A stretch of 64,000 bases of DNA from Gnetum montanum (GCA_015680685.1 MNCI01003467.1:724162-788161), one strand, 5' to 3'. Numbered from the stretch's first letter, positions 1 to 12,044 are shown. Program-made: numbers and translations. The notes: generated from the sequence alone by a model not told the origin.

Positions 1-45
1 GTGGGGGGTGTGGGGTGGGTGGTGGGTGGGTGGTGGAGAGCGGGG
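1..45 (+). repeat. G-rich tract
   Basis: Successive runs of three to six G separated by one to three bases fit the G-quadruplex consensus. On the minus strand it is the C-rich end of the copia LTR, where the other two copies show only a short C run (about 7305 and 18992). The tract therefore looks expanded here. Confidence 0.7.
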
Positions 46-589
46 ATGGGATGAATAAGTTCTCCAAATTAAAATTCTTTGAGATAGAGTACACACATCA
101 AATTTAACATGGTAGTCCACACTCAAAGGGTAGTTCACAAGCACACCTATAGAATTTGTTTCTTTCAAATGTATTTTGAAGGATACCACACCCTATACAA
201 GATGTAAGGTCTGCAATGGAATGATTCAATGCTATGAATCCACTCAACCATGCAAGGTCTCAACAAGCTTAGAATGTGGTTTTCAAGATTCCACAACCTT
301 TACAACTTGAACCCCACTTTAGAGTGTTGTGGCACTACACCAACATAAATCTTGTAGGGTAAAAAAACAATCACAAGGAAAGAATTCAACTAAGTTTGCT
401 GATCCTTGCACTCTAAGGCATAGCTCACTTTGACCAATTAGAACAAAAAAATGATTGTACAATGAGGAGAAACAGTTATTAGAATGATTGCCAAATCATT
501 ATAATAGATAGTACATAATACATATTGCTCTTATAACCAATATGTTTTTGAAATCATGTTGGAATCCATGAAATGGCTAGTTAAAAATT

Positions 590-830
590 ACTAAGGATGT
601 CTTCTTCAAGATAGAGACATCTTTCAACATTTGACCTCCATCCTAGAAAGACATCTTCTTCTGATGAAAGATGTCTTTTTGCAATAGTCCTTAATTCTGG
701 AAAAACATTTTCTTCTAATGAAAGATGTCTTCTATTTTGTAGAGACATCTTCTTCTATACTACTTTCAATTCTACCAAGACATCTACTATTTCTTGGAGA
801 TGTCTTTCTTCAACTTCCTTAGCATTTTGA
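590..830. repeat. AGACATCT / AGATGTCT palindromic cluster
   Basis: The 8-mer AGACATCT and its reverse complement AGATGTCT, with near variants, recur many times in 240 bases in both orientations. The cluster lies in the U3-side part of the reverse copia LTR. Equivalent clusters occur at 6460-6700 and 18060-18330. Confidence 0.75.
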
Positions 831-968
831 ATTCTTTGTTCCTTGTCCATGTTCTTGAACTTTTGAAAGCCTTCTTATCTCAATCCAAGTTCTTTTATTG
901 CAAACAAAACAATCAAACAACCACACAAACAACCTTATTCTCCATTTTTCTTAACATTTTGACATAAG

Positions 969-3160
969 AAAAGGTCCACACTTTGATTGATTGAGAAGAG
1001 TGTGTTCGAGATTGGATAAGGAACATTTAATGATCAATGTGAAGAAAAGTCATTTTCAAGAGGAAAGTCACATATTTGGTACATGTGATTTCTAAAAATC
1101 AAATTAAAATAGAAGTTATCAACAGGAGGACTATTATAGATTAATCAACTTCTAAAATTATTAGGAGGTAAGATCATTACTTAGTTTAGTAGGTTTATAT
1201 TGGAGGTTTGTAAAAACTTTTAGTGGTATTTCTTGGCTTATGTTTTCTTTGTTGAAGCAAACTCAAAATTTTAGGTAAGATGATGAAACCCAAAGGAGCT
1301 TTAACCTAGTAAAAGTAAAAATAACCAATGAATAGATGCTTTGAATTTTAGATTTTTAGAACCTTATTCAAGTGGAGGTAGGTGCAAGTGGACTTGCCAT
1401 TGGTGAGGTACTTTCACAAGAAGAAAGAACTATGGCTTTCTGTTTATAAAAGTTGAATGAATCAAAGTAGAAATATAGTGTATATGAAAGGATTTGTTCA
1501 TTATTCTTTGAGAAATCAAGAATTTGAGCCATTACTCATTGTCCAAGAAGTTCACCTTGATGCTGGACCATAAAGGACTTTAGTTTTTAAATTTCCAAAA
1601 TAAGTTGAGTGCAATGCACATGAAGTGAGTTGCATAGCTACAAGAGTTTAATTTTAAGTTAAAGAACAAAAGTGAAAAAGCCAATATGGTGATTGATGCA
1701 TTGTACAAGGTTTATATGGTGAATTTTAACATGCCTCATGTTCAAGGTATGAGTGATTTTATTGATTTATATGAGCTAAATAGAAATTTTGAATAGGGTC
1801 GGAAAGACCTCATGAAACCATTGTTGAGTAGCATAGAACAATGGAGGGACTATGATATTCAAGATGAAATATTTTTTAAAAATAAAAATGTATTTTTTTA
1901 ATTGTTATTTTAGGAAACATATTTTGTTTGAAAGCATTGTAGTAACATGGTAGGTCACATGGACATGGATAAAACATTAGAGCTTGTGAATAGATAGTAC
2001 TTTTAGCTAGGTATGAAAATAGAAGTTTAAAATTTCATGAAGGAGTATTTGACTTATTAGAAATTTAAATAAGGTAAAGGAGTGGATGAACATTACAAAT
2101 CTTTAGCTATTCCAAAGGGTTCATTGGAAAGTGTGTCAATGGATTTTGTAAGTGGTATTCCAAAAATTAAAAGTAGGAACAAATACTATTTTTGTTGTGT
2201 TGGATAGGTTCTCCAAGATGACACACTTCATTCTACTTAAAAAAGTGAGTGAAAATTCTCATGTGATAAATTTATTTTTCTAGCATGTTATGAAGTTGCA
2301 TGGAATTCCTTTGAATATTGTTAGTAACAGAGTCTTCAAGTTCACTAGTCATTTTTGGAGATTCATTAAAAAAATTTAAGGAACAAAGATGGATTTTTCT
2401 AGTGCATATCATCCATAATTTGATGGCTAGATAGAGGTGTTGAATAAATCCTTATTGAATATATTGAGGTATTTATGTGATGAATAGTCCAATCAATGGA
2501 AACATTTGCTCTATCATGCTTAATTTTTGTATAATAATGTTTGTCATATAGTCATTAGTAAAAGTTCATTTGAGGTAAATTATGATTTTTATTCTAAGAT
2601 GGTGGATAATATTAAGCGCTTTGAGAGTGAGGCTCAACTTAGTGTTGATTTTATTTAAGAGATGATGGATCTTCATGCACAATTGAAATCAAATCTTGAG
2701 GAGAAGGTTGAAGAAAGAGTTCTTAATAGAAATGAGAACAAGCAAAAGGCTAACTTTTTAATTGGTAAGTTGGTTTGAATTCACTTGAAGAAGAAGAGAT
2801 TCAGAGATGTAAACTTCTCAAAGTTGAAAGCCAAGAAGATGGATCCTTTCAAAATAAATACCAAAATTAACGATAATGCTTTTAAGATTTATTTACCAAA
2901 CAATATTGGTATATCTTTTATTTTTAATGTTCCAAATCTTGTGCACTACCATAGTTCGATTTATGAGAAAACCACATAGGATAGCATTGATGAGTTGAAT
3001 AGGGCTATGATTAGTCCAAGCCTTTAATGGAAAGGAAGGAAATTGTACTTAAGTATAGGAAAGCTTCAAGTACTTGGGAAGTGAAGAGGCATGAGCACTT
3101 GATCCATTGGAAGGATCAATTGGCAAACAATGTTGTATTAGTTCATGAGACCAAACTTTG
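969..3160 (+). pseudogene. pol: Chromovirus-type Ty3/gypsy pol fragment (RT end, RNase H, integrase)
   Basis: Three-frame reading gives, in order: the end of reverse transcriptase (INVKKSHF near 1040, then HVIS near 1080), RNase H remains (about 1300-1720), and integrase. The integrase core is recognisable from 2095: SLESVSMDFVSGIPK, then DRFSKMTHF, SSAYHP and a QWKHL region. This pattern is typical of plant chromoviruses (Tekay/Del-like). A tail around 3050-3160 has HLIHWKD and a following VHE, which resembles a chromodomain remnant. Dozens of stops and several frameshifts make it a dead copy. Its 5' part is cut by the reverse copia LTR at 968. The lineage rests on motif order only. Confidence 0.8.
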
Positions 3161-4307
3161 TAAGTGTAGGATCACTTCTACTCCTACTCTATTATTCTCA
3201 TAGGTTCATTTTTTGAGAGATGGAAGAGATGGTATAGGAACGTCTCTTCCAATTTCCTTTTCTTTGTCCTATAGATGGTTTTTTAGATTTCAGTTTTTGG
3301 AATGATCTCTTGGAGATTAGATAGAAATCTTTTCTAAGAGCTAGATCTTCATAAAAAACATCCCAGATGTGGAGGAGATGTTCTAGTAAAAGTTAAAACT
3401 TCTCATTTTAATGGGAGAGATCTCAAGGGAGATGTTTTAGCTTTTAAAAGATGTCTCATATGAGACATCCCAACTATAGAAAAGAGGTCATAGCTTCTAT
3501 GGAGACATCTTCCACTACCTAGAGATGTCTCTTATGAATGTTGGATTTTTTTAGACTATGTCTTGCTAAGCCTCAATACAACCCACATAAATGAGGAAAC
3601 TTACAAGTTGGCCTTTTAAAATTGAAAAACAACTAAATAAGAGGATAAAAATATGGAAAATAGTTGGAGATCTTCAAGTTGAGCTTGAGGAATATTTCTA
3701 GGTTTTTTATTTTGGTTTTTCAATAAATATTGTGTGTGTTTCATGTTTGTATGACCATGAGATGTTGCTCATTAGAATTTATGAGAGTTAGCAAGAGTTG
3801 TTATGAGATCATATTCAATGAGTGCATGTTATGATTGTAGATGTAAGGTCAATTATGTGTGTATTAGCCTATATGTTCTTGTAGTCTTTCTTCTGATTTG
3901 AGATCTTAGTTCTAAGTTATGACAGATATTCTCTTTTAGTTGGCCTTGCATTGAGAACAATTGTTGTGTGTTTTTTTAGCCTTAGTCTCTACAATATGAT
4001 TTGAGTATTTTAATGTTTTATAGTTGGGGAACCATTGTTGTAATATTCATTTTAATAACTAAAGATAGCTAGCTTTCTCATTTTCTAGCATATTGATTTG
4101 TCTTTTCATAATATCTGGAATTAGTGGGTTTGAAGCTTAATTTCTATTAGAGTAAACCTACTCCAAATGAGAAAATATAAGTCACAAGCATAACACCCAT
4201 AGGTAGAAGGTATAAACAAAAAACATAGAATAGTTAACAATATATCAAGGATTTAAGTCACATAAAGTACCAATTGGGAAGGGTTATCTAGAATGAAGGT
4301 GTTACAT
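3161..4307. mobile_element. Gypsy LTR and untranslated remnants between two opposed pols
   Basis: No coding similarity is seen. On the minus strand a purine-rich tract (about 4308-4327, reading AAGTAGGAAAGGGAGGG) is followed directly by TGTAACACC at 4307-4299. That is the layout of a polypurine tract and the first bases of a 3' LTR of the minus-strand chromovirus. The left LTR end is not resolved. The forward chromovirus should also have its 3' end here. Bases 3290-3550 hold a separate GAGACATC/GATGTCTC cluster. Confidence 0.5.
3290..3550. repeat. Second type of GATGTCT / AGACATC cluster
   Basis: Several copies of AGATGT, GATGTCTC and GAGACATC occur in both orientations within 260 bases. They resemble the copia U3 clusters, but the flanks here do not match the copia LTRs. 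Confidence 0.6.
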
Positions 4308-5900
4308 TCTCTCCCTCCCTTTCCTACTTAAGAGTGTTCCTCCACAAAGTTCTTAGGGTAAGTACTATATAATTTTTTTCACTTCTTATGTTACTTCTTA
4401 CACATCATATCTCCCCAAATAACTTTTACCTTAGCAATAGCTCTACTTCTCAATATCCTTTCTATGCTACTAACTTTCTTAATAGATCATTATAAATAAT
4501 TAATATTAAGTTACAACTACACATCTTACTGCTCTATCTCATGACTAGGATTTGCAATAAACTTTTTCAAAATAAAAATATGAAATACATGATATATAAA
4601 ATGTACCTATGGTAAGAAATTAATCTAATAGATAACCTTTATTTTTCTTCTTAAAATTGAAAATGGATCAATGTATCATTAGGCTAACTTCCCTCTATTA
4701 TCAAATCTCATAATTTATTTTAAAGGTGAAACTTTAAGAAATGTTTGATCTCCAATTTTGGATTCTAAAAGTCATCTTCTATTATTAACATACTTGGTGA
4801 ATCTATATTGCACTACCTTTAATATATATCTAGCAATCTTAATTTGTTTTGTAGCCTTTTTTATGATGTCTATGCTATTTTTCTATCTATCCTCTATAGT
4901 ATTCCAACATAAAGTATATGAAAAGGTATACCGTAAAATACTTCATCTGGAATTAACTTCTAACTAGCCTAATAACTATTATTGTAAGTGAAGTCTACCA
5001 AAGTAAGAACTATATCCCAACTATCATTATAATCTAAAGCATAAGCTCTAAGGATATCTCCAAAATCTAATTTATCTTCTTTGTCTAACCACTGGTTTGT
5101 TGATGATAAGCTTAACTAATATTCAATATGGTATCCAAATTATTTTGAGAAAAAATATAAAAATATAAAAGTGAAGTTCACATTTATGTCTAAAATAGTC
5201 TTAGTTGAAATACCATAAAATGACAATCTTAGAAAGAAATAACTATACAACCTCTTTGGCATTAGCTACTACTTTCATATCTATGTGATCAAAGGATTTA
5301 TGATAGTAAGAATGGAGCCCTTCCTCTTCTTCTTAAAAGGTAATCTTATGATGAAATCCATGCTAATTACTTCCCACTTCCATTCTAGAATGGTGTGAGG
5401 GTAGAGGTATCTACAAAGTCTTTTATGATCTAGGTTGACATACTGATAAAAAAAATACTTATCCATAAATTCAACCACATCCTTCTTGATATTAGACCAC
5501 TGATAATGCTTCTTAATATTCTAGTTCATCTACACACTACTAAAATAAATCTAATACTTGCTTAAGTGTGCTTCATCAAGTAACTTCTATCTAACTGTCA
5601 TTGGAATATAAACCCTTTTCTTAAACTTTAACAAGCCTAAACTATACATTGAAAAATTTTTCTTTTTCACTAGGATAGATTTTATTTTTCCCTGATACCA
5701 AGGGTTTAAGAGTAGTTGAAAGGTAATCTCATCTCTTAGGCTAGGTAGGATAGTAAGGCTATAGAGCTTTCCAACTATACTACTTAATGCATTTATCATT
5801 GTGTTACACTTGCCTAGATAGTACTAAGTTGTAAAGTTACAATGTTTCAACAAATTAATCCATCTTCTCTATTTCATATTCAGCTATGACTACTTCATTA
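4308..5900 (-). pseudogene. pol: Chromovirus-type Ty3/gypsy pol fragment, reverse strand (RNase H end and integrase)
   Basis: Reading from 5900 down to 4308: RNase H end (NFTTQYYLGKCN, then a NALSS box equivalent to the usual DALSR, near 5780), the integrase zinc-binding region (5600-5440), the catalytic core start WKWEVISMDFIIRLP near 5370, then a C-terminal region with SWDIVLTLVDFTYNNSY near 5010 and a tail (LWRNT) near 4360. Two pieces stay open for about 65-70 codons (5799-5587 and 5478-5281); the rest has many stops. The purine tract and TGTAACACC just beyond 4308 give the expected 3' end. It is a different copy from the forward pol at 969-3160. Confidence 0.8.
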
Positions 5901-6200
5901 CATTCTACAAAGGTAAGAATTAGCCTTGAAGGAGCATTAAGGCATCATCATTGGATAAAAGAGAAGACATAACAAGTACAAATAGAGATGTTACTAGATC
6001 AAATACATGAGCTATACTAATAAATCATAGTAATCATTATAGGAGTTGCACAAAATGTGAGAATCAATATGAACTAAAACATAAGACAATGAAGTAAACA
6101 ATGCATACACATATAGCAACCTAAATAAGCATGATTATACACAAGAATATAGTAAATAATCATTATATGCATAAATATTATGCAATAGTTTGTTAACCTT
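5901..6200. other. AT-rich stretch, nothing recognised
   Basis: It is about 70% A+T with no ORF and no clear match to the other elements in the window. It lies between the broken RNase H of the reverse chromovirus and the start of the copia LTR. Confidence 0.4.
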
Positions 6201-7334
6201 TGGGAATGTTAAAACCTTAGAAAATGGAGAATGTGAAAAATATGTTTGTATGGTCTTGCAAGTCCAAGAAAGAACAAGACAAGAACATAACAAGATCTAG
6301 ACATGAGATTATTGGTGTAAAGACAAGGACTCCATGAGAATGAAATAAGAGGCTAGATGAAGAAATCATGTTTTAGATGAGAGCTAAGTTGAGATGATAG
6401 AAGGTATCAACACAAATGAAATATTTCAAAGATGCACAAAATTAAATGAAGATGTTTTGGTATCTTCCTCGATGTCTTAGAAGATCATCAAATGTCCCAA
6501 AGATGAATTATTAGTTTTAGGTTAGAAGTCCTACAAAAACAATAGATATCCCAATTGCTACTAAGACATCCTAGCTGGGATGTCCCAAGTGAGACATTCC
6601 AATTTTTAGTGGGATGTCCCACTTGCAAGTGGCCTATTTTTAGTGAGACGTTCTAACCTTGAATAGGACATCCCAACTAGTTGTTTCCTAGATGTTGCAC
6701 ACATTCCAAGGATTATTTGAAATGTAAAAAGCTGTAAAATAGAGTGGAATCCTTGTAAAAAGGAAAAACACTATTTATTAAAATATTCATTCATTTTCTA
6801 CATTAAGTAAATTTGTTATGTTTCTTAATTTTTCATCATTTGTGAATTTTTTGTATGAGCTTAATTGCAAGGAATTTGTGAAGTGTAGTTACACTCTCTC
6901 CTTGATTATTTTTCTTTCTTTGTAGACCTATAGATTTGATGTGCTTCTTCTGAGAAGACATCTTATGAGCTTGTTGGGATCTTATGGGGTTATGTGTATT
7001 TCTAGTGAGAAAACACTCAGTGTAGAGCTCACATAATTATAAATGGTTTAGGATCCTTAAAACCACATTTTGATCTTGTTGGAACCTTGTGGGGTTGAGT
7101 GTGTTTTCTATGAAAAAAATACTCTAAGCCAAGCTCAAACTTTGTAAAGGTTATGATGTCCTCTAAATGAAATTTTTGAAGGAACAAAGTCCAAAGGTGT
7201 GCAAGGATTCTACCCTTCAAGTTTGGATGTACTTAAGTTGGGAAACCATATAAATTTATGTGTGGTTTTAGCTATCTTTGTTGTTCAAATTGGGAAATTT
7301 ATTCAACCCCCCTTATAAGTTCTTAGTCCTTAAG
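6201..7334 (+). mobile_element. Ty1/copia 5' LTR
   Basis: It begins TGGGAATGTT, matching the start of the copy at 17800 (TGGTATGTC), and ends just before the primer site at 7335. It shares with the other copies the palindromic GATGTCCC/AGACATTC cluster (6460-6700), the paired 'cttgttggaacctt' phrases (6960-7110), the 'aaaggtgtgcaagg' phrase near 7195 and a terminal C run (about 7305). Length is about 1.13 kb. Boundaries are good to perhaps 5 bases on the right and 10 on the left. Confidence 0.75.
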
Positions 7335-7346
7335 TGGTATTAGAGC
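7335..7346 (+). promoter_or_regulatory. Primer binding site, initiator tRNA-Met type
   Basis: TGGTATTAGAGC differs by one transition from TGGTATCAGAGC, the primer site common to plant copia elements. Its position directly after the LTR fixes the LTR end and the element's orientation. Confidence 0.8.
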
Positions 7347-7389
7347 TCAGTACTCTAATTTTTAGAGCTTAACATCTCAAGAGTGAAGG

Positions 7390-8854
7390 ATGGAAGGGAC
7401 ATCATACACTAAGCGATCTGTATTCAATGAAAAAATTCTTTAAGGCTAAAATGCAAAAATTCTTTGAATCCATGAAGTTTGATGTCTAGGAGTTCATTCT
7501 TGAAGAATACATGCCATCCATCAACAACATTATAGGAGCTACCAAGCTAAGAAACAAATGGATGCAAGATGAAAAAGATAACTTTATGTTTTATTTAAAA
7601 GGAAAAATTTTCTTTATTGTTCTTTGAGTAAATCTAAATTTAACAGAGTAGCTAGGTGAAAAATCACAAAAGAAATTTGGGAAACTCTAGAAGTAACATA
7701 TGAAGATACATCTATTGTTAAGCAATCTAAGCTTCTAGTGTTACAAAGTGAGTATGATAAACTCAAAATGAAAGAAGAGAAAATCAAGGATTATTTTTCT
7801 AGAGCAAATGATCTAGTTGTAGTCATTCAAGAGATAAGAAAATATTTACCTAAAAGCAATATGATTACTAAAATTATTAGAACTTTGTAGCTTGAGTTTA
7901 ATCTAAAAGTTATAGCCATGGAAGAAATCATAGATTTCTCTATTCTATAATTTGAAGAAATTCAAAGTGCATTTAGTGCTTATCAGATTAATCTCATTAG
8001 TAAAGGTGTATCAAAGAAAGGCCTATTGTCCTCAAATGTTTATTGAAGGAGAAGGAGCCATTTGAACATGAAGCAAATAGTGAAGATGAAGTGGCTCTCT
8101 TTTCTAGGAGAGTTCAAAGGTTACTTGCACAAAAAGGCAAGAGCTTCAACCAATTTTTCATCAAAGGTAAGAAAAGATATAAGAATTTTAAAAGTACAAA
8201 TCTTAATGCATCCTTTATATAATGTTGGGTGTTTGGTGGTAGAGGCCATGTGACCTTTGAATATTCAAGTGTTGGAAGGTTTACAAAGAAGGATCAATCT
8301 AAAGCTAATACGAAAAAGAAAAATCTTTACACTAGCTAGGATGATGAACAAAGTGAAAAACAAACAAACGATACTTCCACAAGGTCATATATAGAGATCT
8401 AGAGTTATTCCAACTTAATCAAAAATAGTTGAAGCTATTACAAGACTAAGAGATGAGAATTAAAAACTAACATCCTCATGTACGTAGATTGTAAAAGAGC
8501 TTGCAAATAAAAAGCTTATAAATAATAGAATTGTCAAAGGAAAGGATATCCTACAAATAAATTTAGGATATGGAAAAGATCCACATAACAAAAGTGGATT
8601 AGGAAGTCACAACAAAATGTGGCATCTTCAAGCACTTCATCCCAATGGGATTGCACTTCAAGGTTTAATCATGTTATCAAAGTAAGAGAAAGTAAGTGTT
8701 ATTATTATGGTAAGTATCAGCATAAACACTCAAATTATCATTTAAAAATAAAACATTATTACATGAATACTTGGTGATATAATATGACTTCTTAGTCTTA
8801 TCCAAAGGTGTTAGAAAAAAATGCCTTACAGGTCAAAAAATTATGGAGGATTAG
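7390..8854 (+). pseudogene. gag: Ty1/copia gag, decayed
   Basis: The reading starts at an ATG at 7390. From about 7655 the frame matches the copia gag UBN2 region: IWETLEVTYEDTS, then KQSKLLVLQSEYDKLKM, EKIKDYFSRAND, and IIRTL with a following IAMEEIIDFS. A zinc-knuckle region is likely near 8215-8260 but is degraded. Several in-frame stops and frame changes break it. The gag is cut at 8854 by the reverse family A LTR, and its protease, integrase and RT are not seen elsewhere in the window. Confidence 0.8.
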
Positions 8855-9741
8855 TGATGAGTGGCAAGGTACCCCTACACTCAACCATATGAATACGAGC
8901 GTTTCATGTGTGATCTGGTTGAACTCTACAGATGGACTAGTTGTGGCACCCATACAGTTATCTTTAGGTCGCAGTTTGCTGTCTTCCCACCTGGGCTAGT
9001 AATGTATTTGTCACCTATGGTTTGGTCCAGGTGAGGTGTATGATATGTTCCTAATCTATGCTACTCCTGAAGGTAGTGGAAAATAATATTAACTAAGATA
9101 AGCTAGGAGGGAAAGGGTAAGAGAATCTAATCTAGCCTAAGTGCGACGAACAACCAATTCCTTGATCAACCGTACACATCTTGGACCTCGTGCACGACTA
9201 CCACTAGGATTACCAAGTGCAGATCCTAGGTACGTTGTTGGGCTACCAAGTAGTCACACTTAAATGCTCGTAATCAAGTCATACTCATTCCGCGTTCTAG
9301 GAGTTTAAGGGTGAGAGAGAGAAAACAGTAAATAACATTAAATAGACAAAAAAATAAATAACATTGAATAAACAAACAAATAAATAAAAAATTAAATGCT
9401 GCAATGATGAAGTAATCTCGATCTTTATTGTTGGTCATGTATGTGTCCAAGTACGTCACACTCGAATAAAGAATTCTGTACAATTACATCCACCACACTG
9501 CGGGTAGGCATAGGAAAATAAATCTATCTCTAGAGTGGCCAAACTGCCAGAGCTTCGCTACTTCTAACTCCTAATTGCCTAAAACTAGGAAAGCTGCCTC
9601 TTATTTATAGATATGGCGACGGACTGCGATATCACATATGCGATATCATAGGGATGACGCGATATCGTGTAAGCGATATTGCGGGGGATGCGATATCGTG
9701 GCGGACACGATATCGTGGCCTATGTGAATCGCATCTCATCA
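8855..9741 (-). mobile_element. Family A LTR (element A0), reverse strand
   Basis: On the minus strand it starts TGATGAG at 9741 and ends CTCATCA at 8855, the terminal inverted repeat shared by the family A LTRs at 20764, 29108, 36455, 46318 and 58399. Bases 9615-9720 hold at least five GATATC units spaced by 10-20 bases, then a TATA-like stretch near 9600 (reverse CTATAAATA). Length is 887 bases. It interrupts the copia gag. Confidence 0.85.
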
Positions 9742-10037
9742 TACCCCCACGACTGAAGAAAAAATCGTCCTCAAGTTAAAAAGAGAACAAGTTTCATTGA
9801 TTACACAGTGGATAGGTATGGGATTATTAACTAGAAAAAGAAATGAAATAATTCCGCAGTGTGGGAAGACACAACACAGAGAAAAAATACTGCAACTACA
9901 AAAATGTGGAACTCATGTAGTTCCTGGTGGCGGTGGCTCCTCCATCGGTGTTTTCCTTTTGTCACATGCTCTAGACTTTAAAACTTGATGGAATTGAAGT
10001 ATGGCCTGGAGTTTCTCCTCTTCAGTCTGAGGATATT
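9742..10037 (-). pseudogene. Family A ORF2 C-terminal end (A0 fragment)
   Basis: On the minus strand the sequence runs from a cut ORF2 at 10037 to its stop at 9913-9915, then about 170 bases of untranslated region and a purine-rich ATGGGGG-like tract ending at the LTR. The translated tail (proline-rich, ending GTT and stop) matches the ends of the ORF2 copies at 28916, 36263 and 47377. The rest was removed or displaced by the family B insertion whose LTR starts at 10038. Confidence 0.7.
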
Positions 10038-10297
10038 TGAAACACCACAAAATTATGAGCTTAGTACTTCTCCAACAAGAATCGAGCTAAGTCATGATGC
10101 TCCTCACCATGACTGAAGCTTGAGGGCCTCACAGACAGCTTCAAGCAGAGTCAAAATCAATAAGAAATGGTTCCTTGGGATCCATAGAAGACTACAATGA
10201 CATTTGGCATCGAACTTGGCAAATCTTGAGCTCAAAATACTTGGTTTTCACTAAGTATGCATCCTGTACACTGGCCTATACATGCCCAGCATACAGC

Positions 10298-10780
10298 CCA
10301 GCGTACAGCAACTTTTGGGCCCCAAAAATGAGTCAAAACATGCTATAATTGAGTGTCTAGACCCCCCAGGACCTTCCCCAAGGTCCCCAATAGCTCTCAG
10401 GCACTTGAAAATCAAATTTTGAGCTCCAAATAATGGTCTTTCATTCCTCTACGCCCAGCATATACGCCTAGCGTATAGCCCAGCGTAGAGCAACTTTTGG
10501 GCCCCAGAAATAAGTCAAAACATGCCAGAACTAAGCCTCTAGACCCCCTAGGACCTTCCCCAAGGTCCCCAACAGCTCTCAAGCACTTGAAAATCAAATT
10601 TTGGGCTCCAAATGATGGTCTTTCATTCCTCTACGCCCAGCGTACAGCCCAGCATAGAGCAACTTTTGGGCCCCAAAAATGAGTCAAAATATGCCAGAAT
10701 TGAGCGTATGGACCCCCTAGGACCTTTCCCAGTGTTCCCAATAGCTCACAGGTACTCAAAAATCAAGTTTTGACCTTAAA
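10298..10780 (+). repeat. About three tandem copies of a 167-173-base unit
   Basis: The phrase CAGCRTASAGCAACTTTTGG begins copies at about 10305, 10478 and 10645. Each continues with GGGCCCC, a GAGTCAAAA block, ACCCCC-AGGACCTT and an AAAATCAA block. The first two copies are nearly identical; the third diverges at its end. B2 has two related units (13213 and 13394). Confidence 0.85.
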
Positions 10781-10796
10781 ATGAAGCATTTTCATG

Positions 10797-11478
10797 TGTG
10801 TACGCTGGGTACATTTTTGGTGTACACTGGCATGCTGTACACTGGCATGCATGTATGGTGGCATGTTGTACGCTGGCATCCATGTATGCTGGCATGCTAT
10901 ACACTAGCATGCTATACGCTGGCATCCTGTACGCTAGCATCCATGTATGCTGGCATGCTATACGCTGGCATCCTGTACGCTGGCATCCTGTACGCTGGCA
11001 TCCATATATGCTGGCATGCTATACGCTGTCATCCTGTACGCTGGCATCCTATACGTTGGCATGCTATATGCTGGCATCCTGTACACTGGCATGCATGTAC
11101 GCTAGCATCCATGTACGCTGGCATCCATGTACGCTGGCATGCTATATGCTAGCATCCATGTACGTTGGCATGTTGTATGCTGGCATGCTATATGCTAGCA
11201 TCCATGTACGTTGGCATGTTGTATGCTGGCATGCTATACGCTGGCATGCTGTATGCTGGCATCCTATACGCTGGCATGCTATCCGCTAGCATCCTGTACG
11301 CTGGCATCCTGTATGCTAGCATGCTATACGCTAGCATCCTGTACACTGGCATGCATGTACGCTAGCATCCATGTATGGTGGCATGCTATACGTTGGCATC
11401 CTATACGCTAGCATCCATGTACACTGGCATGCTATACGCTGGCATTCTGTATGCTGGCATGCTATACGCTGTATAGTT
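10797..11478 (+). repeat. Minisatellite, 15-16-base TACGCTGGCAT unit
   Basis: About 44 copies of a unit TACGCTGGCAT plus four or five variable bases (CCTG, GCTA, CCATG, GCATG) run head to tail. Transitions such as CG to TG, and GCTGG to GCTAG, separate the copies. The unit length, mostly a multiple of three and free of stops, leaves all three forward frames open over long stretches. Those ORFs are a repeat effect and not genes. Confidence 0.9.
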
Positions 11479-11586
11479 GTAACATATCCTACACTCAGTC
11501 AACGTACCACTGGTCTCCTGATCCAAATTTTTCTCACCTTACAGCCACTCATCCCCTTTTAGACCCGAGTCTAATGTCAAAACTCG

Positions 11587-11594
11587 TATAAAAA
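11587..11594 (+). promoter_or_regulatory. TATA box of B1 LTR
   Basis: TATAAAAA lies about 577 bases before the LTR end. The same word in the same context (ACTYGTATAAAAAC) occurs in B3 at 61528, so it is conserved between copies that differ greatly elsewhere. Confidence 0.6.
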
Positions 11595-12044
11595 CTCTAA
11601 TTTTTGACCAGATCCAGGGGGAAAAACAAGAGGCATCTTGGGAAAAATTGGGGCAGACCACACTAAGAAAATGGAGAAACCTACATCCTATATGCTGGAC
11701 TTCAACCCGGCATGCTGAACATATAGCCTCTACGCTGTGCCTACAATTTGAATCAGCACACCATCATCCCTCCGCATCCACCGGGGCTCTTTGTCTGCCT
11801 TGTGTCAGATCCACAACTGTGTCTAGACCGATGCATTGTAATTTTCATTATGCAATAATATTGCTGCATTTTGGCCAAGATTTGTTACAGTTTTCGTTCG
11901 TTCTTGTGCACTTACTATTTACATTCTTGTATGTTTACGCTCGGTTTTACATCTATTACACCATTTACATATAACCGAGCGTACAGAATATAGGTGTACG
12001 TTCGGGGAAATCCTTGTCTGATCCGCATGTAGACCACCCAAGGT

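Larger units (their letters stand above)
1..968 (-). mobile_element. Ty1/copia LTR, reverse strand, cut by window edge
   Basis: Read on the minus strand, this stretch matches the copia LTRs at 6201-7334 and 17800-19021 along most of its length. Shared landmarks are the start resembling TATGTCAAAA followed by an AATGGAGAA block near 950, the AGACATCT/AGATGTCT cluster (590-830), phrases around the lost target 'aagcttgttgagacc' (about 270) and the C-rich LTR end near 1-60. The forward chromovirus pol continues directly at 969, so this is an insertion into that pol. The far end lies outside the window, so solo LTR and full element cannot be told apart. Confidence 0.75.

Noticed and set aside
10781-11411. 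Overlapping ORFs of 163, 123 and 66 codons with Cys/His/Trp-rich repeats
   Set aside because: They are translations of a 15-base minisatellite in an LTR; all frames are open for that reason and no conserved start or domain exists.
10797-11478. CRISPR-like array
   Set aside because: Units are contiguous with four to five variable bases, no true spacers, and the setting is a plant LTR.
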